NCBI GenBank assembly: GCA_964591245.1
Contig: CAZPZZ010000043.1
Coordinates: 1 to 28,649, forward strand
DNA from: CAZPZZ01 sp964591245
GTDB lineage: Bacteria; Acidobacteriota; Vicinamibacteria; Vicinamibacterales; UBA8438
Reading direction: 5' to 3'
Length of the DNA stretch: 28,649 nt
The translations under genes and the position numbers were made by a program. Shown here piece after piece: positions 24,955 through 28,649 of the stretch. The notes beneath the pieces were generated by a model. The model was not told where the DNA came from. It worked only from the letters and a program-made list of their open reading frames with translations, and searched no databases. The first letter of the stretch is position 1. Each line of letters starts with the position of its first letter.

Positions 24955-26758
24955 CTACGGGAGTGGGATGAGCGGCAATACGACGTGAGAGGAGTGCGCC
25001 GCGTCGTGATAAATCGAGTTGTCTGCGCTCACCTGCCGTCTATGGTGGCCTAGTGACTCGCCCGTATTCGGGTTGATGTCAAACCGCGGGAAATTACTAC
25101 TCGAGATATCGATTCTGATGCGGTGGCCGGCCTTGAATCGGTTCGCAGTCGGGAAAGGAGTGATCTCGAAGGTGTATACCTCGCCTGGCGTCATGAGTTC
25201 AGCGCGGCTCGGCGTGGCTCGGTATCGGCCCCGAACGATGCCGTCCGTGAGATTCATGTCGAATCCAGCTGGATAGTCCTCGCTCGGAGGATACACATCG
25301 ACAAGCTTGGCGGTAAAGTCGGTGTCAACCGCTGTCGAGGCTGCGTAGAGTGTCACCGAGATCGGACCAATGATCTCGACCGGTTCTGCGAGTGGCTCGG
25401 TCTGAAATACCACGATATCGGATCGTGTGCGTAGCGGTAGGTAGGGCGACCGTGATCCGTAGAACCCGTTCTCGGATCCACCTTCCAAACTCCGAAATGG
25501 GCGCTCGCGCTGGTCGTAGGCTCCACGCTTGAGTACCCCGGAGAATGCGCCACCAATAGTTGGTACCGGATGGGCGGGATCGTAGGTGTAGGTCGTTGGG
25601 GGGACATCTGCGGCTGGTTGCTCGGTCCGTAAAGTCCCATCTGCGTGAAAATAATAGGGTGTGGGGCGGGCCTTGGCGAGTGGCCACGCGCGCGCGTCTC
25701 TCCAGTAGCCTCCGTGATAGAGGCGGCCAGCGCTATCTTTGCGTCCATCCCCGGTTCCCATGACGAAGAGGCGAATGGGCGGCCATGTATCCACATCGTT
25801 GGCGGTGCCCTTGAGGTGTCGGTCAAACCATTGGAGATGTAGTTCGCTGTGGAAGTTGGCGATCGCCGCCGAGCGCCCGAATTCGACGTCCCCGGCATAG
25901 GACCGCGTGTTCGCTCCATGGGTCCAGGGGCCGATCAGCATCTGGATGGGAGAGCGTTTAAGGCCAGACAGACCGAGATAGTTTTCGAACATGCTGCCGG
26001 CGTAGGGGTCGTACCATCCAGCGACGTGAAGCATTGGAATGTCCGCTGTTCGCCTGTAGTAGGCGCTCCAGTTCTTTCCAATGCTTGTCCAGAATCGAAA
26101 GTCAGCATCTGGAGGGTCATCGTCTCCGTGCGTCATCTGCTCCAGGACGTAGTGTTCGAACTCTGGAACGGCCGCGAGCGGGCTGAGCCCTTTGCGTAAT
26201 GGCATCGCGCCGAACCAATCGCTGACGGTTTCGGTGTGGAACGTCGCCTGAACGACAGGATCGGGCCAACGCTGAAGCTGCTGAAAGGCCCAGCCGAGTT
26301 GTTGCGCGAGTTCGAATGCGCCGTGGTTGCGCACCTTGTGGGCCCACGAACGTGAGATTCCTCCTTGGTTGAGCAATAAGGCTTTGAGATGCGGAGGATT
26401 CATCTTTGCCGCGTCGGCTTGGGTATGGGCTCCGTAGGACGTGCCGAACATGCCAACGGCACCAGAACTATAGGGGAGGCGCGCGATCCATTCGACGGTG
26501 TCATATCCATCCGGAGCGTCGAAGTCGTGATACTTCGCGAACGTGCCTTCGGAGTCGTACCGTCCTCGCATGTCCTGAAGAACGACAACATAGCCACGTT
26601 CGACGAAATAGCGTGCACGGTCGACGAGGCCCCGTCCCGTTTTGCCATACGGGGTTCGCTGCAGCAGAACCGGGAATGGGGTGTCGACGGGGGTGCCGCC
26701 GTGACTTGGGCGATAGATGTCGGTGGCGAGATGTATCCCGTCTCGCATCGGGACCATG
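24955..26758 (-). CDS. CocE/NonD family serine hydrolase (5' end lost in scaffold gap)
   Basis: This is an X-Pro dipeptidyl-peptidase/cocaine-esterase type alpha/beta hydrolase, acting on an ester or acyl-amide of unknown identity. The frame runs into the N block, so the first codons and any signal peptide are missing; the visible ATG at 26755-26757 is probably internal. In the visible 600 residues the nucleophile is Ser107 in FGTSYGA, with Asp250 in AGWYDPYAG and His280 in IGPWTHG as the other triad members. DMRGRYDSEGTF, the cap domain and the C-terminal jelly-roll region (SDIVVFQTEPLAEPVEIIGPI to FDINPNTGE) complete the family layout. It lies downstream of the cytochrome gene on the same strand. 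Confidence 0.9.
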
Positions 26759-26858
26759 NNNNNNNNNNNNNNNNNNNNNNNNNNNNNNNNNNNNNNNNNN
26801 NNNNNNNNNNNNNNNNNNNNNNNNNNNNNNNNNNNNNNNNNNNNNNNNNNNNNNNNNN
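26759..26858. other. Scaffold gap (100 N)
   Basis: A block of exactly 100 N, a conventional size for a gap of unknown length. It removes the 5' end of the hydrolase gene and its promoter or upstream spacer. The adjacency of the hydrolase and cytochrome genes therefore depends on the scaffolding. Confidence 0.97.
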
Positions 26859-26892
26859 TGCCGTCGCGCCGTCACATCTGGGCAGGCGTTGT

Positions 26893-27888
26893 TTACGGTT
26901 CGAGGCTTGCCGAGTAGGCGGCAAGATCAACGATATCCGCAATGGTGAGGTTCGCAACGGAGGTCTCCATGAGCTCAGACCATGCGCCCTTGCGAATACC
27001 TGTTTGCAGGTCATACAGCTGACGTGCGATGTAGGTCGGAGATCGGCCCGCGAGTGCGGGCACGGGACCCAGCCCTTTAAGTTGCGGGCCGTGGCAGACG
27101 GTACAGGCTTGCGACCGTCCATCGCCTCCGGTCGTGGCCAGCTCTTCGCCACGAGCAACAGCCCCGGTGGGCACGTAGGCGATGAATCCAGAGGAGTCGT
27201 CTCGGAGCTTGGTGCGGCTCAGATTCTCGGGAGTTTCCACGATCCGGGTGCCGATGGGTTCCGTCCCCCCGCCGGGAACAACCTCGTGGATCCAACCCGC
27301 AAACCGTGTCTCCGGGACGGTGTCGGTCTCGACGACTCGAACCCAGGATTTGAAGGCCATGGACGAGAAGTACTCGGCGGCGACACGTGCCTGCTCATCG
27401 TTCGCGGCTAAACCGATGCGCTCCATGAAGGAGGGTGGGCCCATTCGGGGCTCTCCTGTTTTCCTGAGACCATTACGCCAATCGGCCATCTGTTGTACCA
27501 GGTACTCGTAGGGTTGGCCGGCCAGACTGGCGTTCTCCGGTTTGCCTTGGCCGTTCGGGAGATGGCAGTACCCGCAAGCGACAACTCCATCGCCGCCGCC
27601 CCGGGCCACCAGTTGGGGCATTGGTGGATGGCCATCTGGATGCCAATCCGGGGGGCCGTTGTTAATGTTGATCTCCGAGCGGGGCATAGACACGCTGGAA
27701 CCGGGAACGGTGACGATCTCGGAAGGATCCGGGGCTTCTGTGCCCTCCGGTGCGGGATCGTTGAGCACGTAGGCCCACGGGAGTACCCCATTGGCTCCTT
27801 CCGGTGTGGACTCCTGTGCGGTCGTTGACACGCTGGTTGCGCTCAGCGCGCTGGCGAGCACGATAACGAACATGTACCGGGATTTCAT
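26893..27888 (-). CDS. Exported diheme cytochrome c (c4-like)
   Basis: This is a periplasmic electron carrier of 331 residues from the ATG at 27886-27888, with GGAGAGG six bases upstream. Residues 1-24 form a signal peptide (FVIVLASALSATSVSTTA). Two heme c attachment sites are seen: CGYCH at residues 105-109 and CTVCH at 262-266. Each is followed by the c4-type pattern of a Gly/Leu-rich segment, 'LAGQPYEYLVQQMADWRNG' in the first domain and 'LAGRSPTYIARQLYDLQTG' in the second, and a closing helix (AAEYFSSM, DLAAYSASL). The region before the first heme is Pro-rich (PAPEGTEAPDPSE). Its electron partner cannot be named. A longer start at 27969 has no support. Confidence 0.9.
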   Translation of the reverse strand: MKSRYMFVIVLASALSATSVSTTAQESTPEGANGVLPWAYVLNDPAPEGTEAPDPSEIVTVPGSSVSMPRSEININNGPPDWHPDGHPPMPQLVARGGGDGVVACGYCHLPNGQGKPENASLAGQPYEYLVQQMADWRNGLRKTGEPRMGPPSFMERIGLAANDEQARVAAEYFSSMAFKSWVRVVETDTVPETRFAGWIHEVVPGGGTEPIGTRIVETPENLSRTKLRDDSSGFIAYVPTGAVARGEELATTGGDGRSQACTVCHGPQLKGLGPVPALAGRSPTYIARQLYDLQTGIRKGAWSELMETSVANLTIADIVDLAAYSASLEP

Positions 27889-28034
27889 GGGTATCCTCTC
27901 CAGGTCACGAATGGGACGACTGCGGGCGTTACCTGCGCTCGGCCGGGCGCCCGGGCCACTGTTTCTCATCTGCGGTTCACTAGAGCCTAACGCGGCGAGG
28001 CCTAGGGTTCAAACGATGCCACGATTCTTGGCTG
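27889..28034. other. Spacer between propeller and cytochrome genes
   Basis: 146 bases. I see no RNA gene or clear promoter apart from the cytochrome ribosome-binding site at its lower end. Confidence 0.3.
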
Positions 28035-28649
28035 CTACCGTTGTATCCACTTCTGCAAACATCCACCAGACGGACTGGCGTCACACCCACCGGTAAGCCC
28101 GGCGAAGATGTTTCCGTGTTCATCTGCGGCCATACCCTCCGGTCGGGTACCTGGAATGTAATAGTCGAGCGAGCCATCTTTGGCACTCCCGATGCGGATT
28201 CCTACCTGCCAGCCAGGGTTGCGTGCAACGCGACCGCCACCTTCTGGCGCTACGGATGGTCCAGGAATGGCCGCGCCTGATTCCGAGTCGGCTACGATCA
28301 GGGTGTCATCCTCCAGAATCGTGATCCCGCTCGGGCGCCCGAAGTGCCGCCACTCGTCGATGAAATTGAGATTTTCGTCCAGGATCTGCACGCGATTGTT
28401 CGAGCGGTCGGCAACGAATAATCGGCCGGCCGAGTCGAACGCTAAGGCATGGGCTCCCATGAACTCCCCGGCTCCAGCCCCCAGTCGGCCCACACTTCGG
28501 ACAAATTCCCCGGTGGGGGTAATTTCGACAAGGCGGTCTCCGTCCTGCTGTGCGGTGGAAGGTCGAGGCCAATGTCCATCGGCGATAATGATGTTTCCGT
28601 TCGGCGCGACGGCGCACGCGGTTGGGCCGATGAAGGTGTCCTCCCCTGC
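28035..28649 (-). CDS. NHL-repeat / six-bladed beta-propeller protein (5' end outside window)
   Basis: The frame is open from the window end down to the stop at 28035, giving about 204 visible C-terminal residues. NHL-type blades are readable: NIIIADGHWPRPSTAQQDGD, HALAFDSAGRLFVADRSNNR followed by VQILDENLNFIDEWRHFG, GITILEDDTLIVADSESG, and PEGMAADEHGNIFAGLTGG. The last blade ends with two Cys (GGCDASPSGGCLQKW). Some proteins of this shape are annotated as peptidyl-alpha-hydroxyglycine alpha-amidating-lyase-like, but enzymatic activity cannot be claimed here. It is probably exported, though the signal peptide would be outside the window. It is upstream of the cytochrome gene on the same strand, 146 bases away. 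Confidence 0.85.
   Translation of the reverse strand, partial: AGEDTFIGPTACAVAPNGNIIIADGHWPRPSTAQQDGDRLVEITPTGEFVRSVGRLGAGAGEFMGAHALAFDSAGRLFVADRSNNRVQILDENLNFIDEWRHFGRPSGITILEDDTLIVADSESGAAIPGPSVAPEGGGRVARNPGWQVGIRIGSAKDGSLDYYIPGTRPEGMAADEHGNIFAGLTGGCDASPSGGCLQKWIQR

Noticed and set aside
26389..27411. 340-residue plus-strand frame spanning the 100-N gap
   Set aside because: It is open only because N is not read as a stop. It lies antisense to the CocE hydrolase and cytochrome c genes.

Overview
The window reads like a scaffold from an uncultured Gram-negative bacterium, most likely an acidobacteriote of the Vicinamibacteria type. The evidence is moderately high GC, frequent GTG/TTG starts, an N-terminal carboxypeptidase-regulatory-like domain on a TonB-dependent receptor, secreted '...SGVWANN...YACHEGN' proteins, CocE/NonD hydrolases and NHL propellers. 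The taxonomic call is an inference from gene content, not a search result. Two runs of N (1567-1576 and 26759-26858) are scaffold gaps, and both fall in or beside genes. I see no phage, insertion sequence or CRISPR array.

Region 1 (1-10.5 kb) is largely housekeeping. It starts with the tail of an unrecognised protein. A very large NtrY-like multi-sensor histidine kinase follows, split by the first gap. On the minus strand, converging on it, are psd and pssA (phosphatidylethanolamine synthesis), then tsaB-rimI, whose junction looks like a fusion or a -1 frameshift at a run of six A. mutS diverges from tsaB under a near-consensus sigma-70 promoter.

Region 2 (10.5-15 kb) links to polyamines. 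A flavin amine-oxidase-like gene lies 22 bases after mutS. It overlaps tail-to-tail with a minus-strand series: tRNA-Arg(CCU), a membrane-anchored TPR protein, N-carbamoylputrescine amidase and agmatine deiminase. The last two convert agmatine to putrescine.

Region 3 (15.3-20.7 kb) is catabolic. It holds a long FadE-type acyl-CoA dehydrogenase, an exported HpcH/HpaI-aldolase-like protein that keeps the metal ligands but seems to have lost the catalytic His, Arg and Asp, and a minus-strand operon of a GntP-family permease and a lambda-crystallin/L-gulonate-dehydrogenase-like enzyme. A strong hairpin separates the convergent units.

Region 4 (20.7-28.6 kb) is envelope and nutrient handling. An extended -10 promoter leads directly into a cobalamin riboswitch, a long leader and a BtuB-like TonB-dependent receptor. 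Converging on it are minus-strand exported proteins: an acidobacterial-type secreted protein of unknown function, a CocE/NonD serine hydrolase (5' end lost in the second gap), a diheme cytochrome c and an NHL-repeat propeller running off the window end.

The most notable items are the exported aldolase-like protein with altered catalytic residues, the tsaB-rimI junction, the GntP/gulonate-dehydrogenase pair and the unexplained 275-base leader between the B12 riboswitch and the receptor gene.
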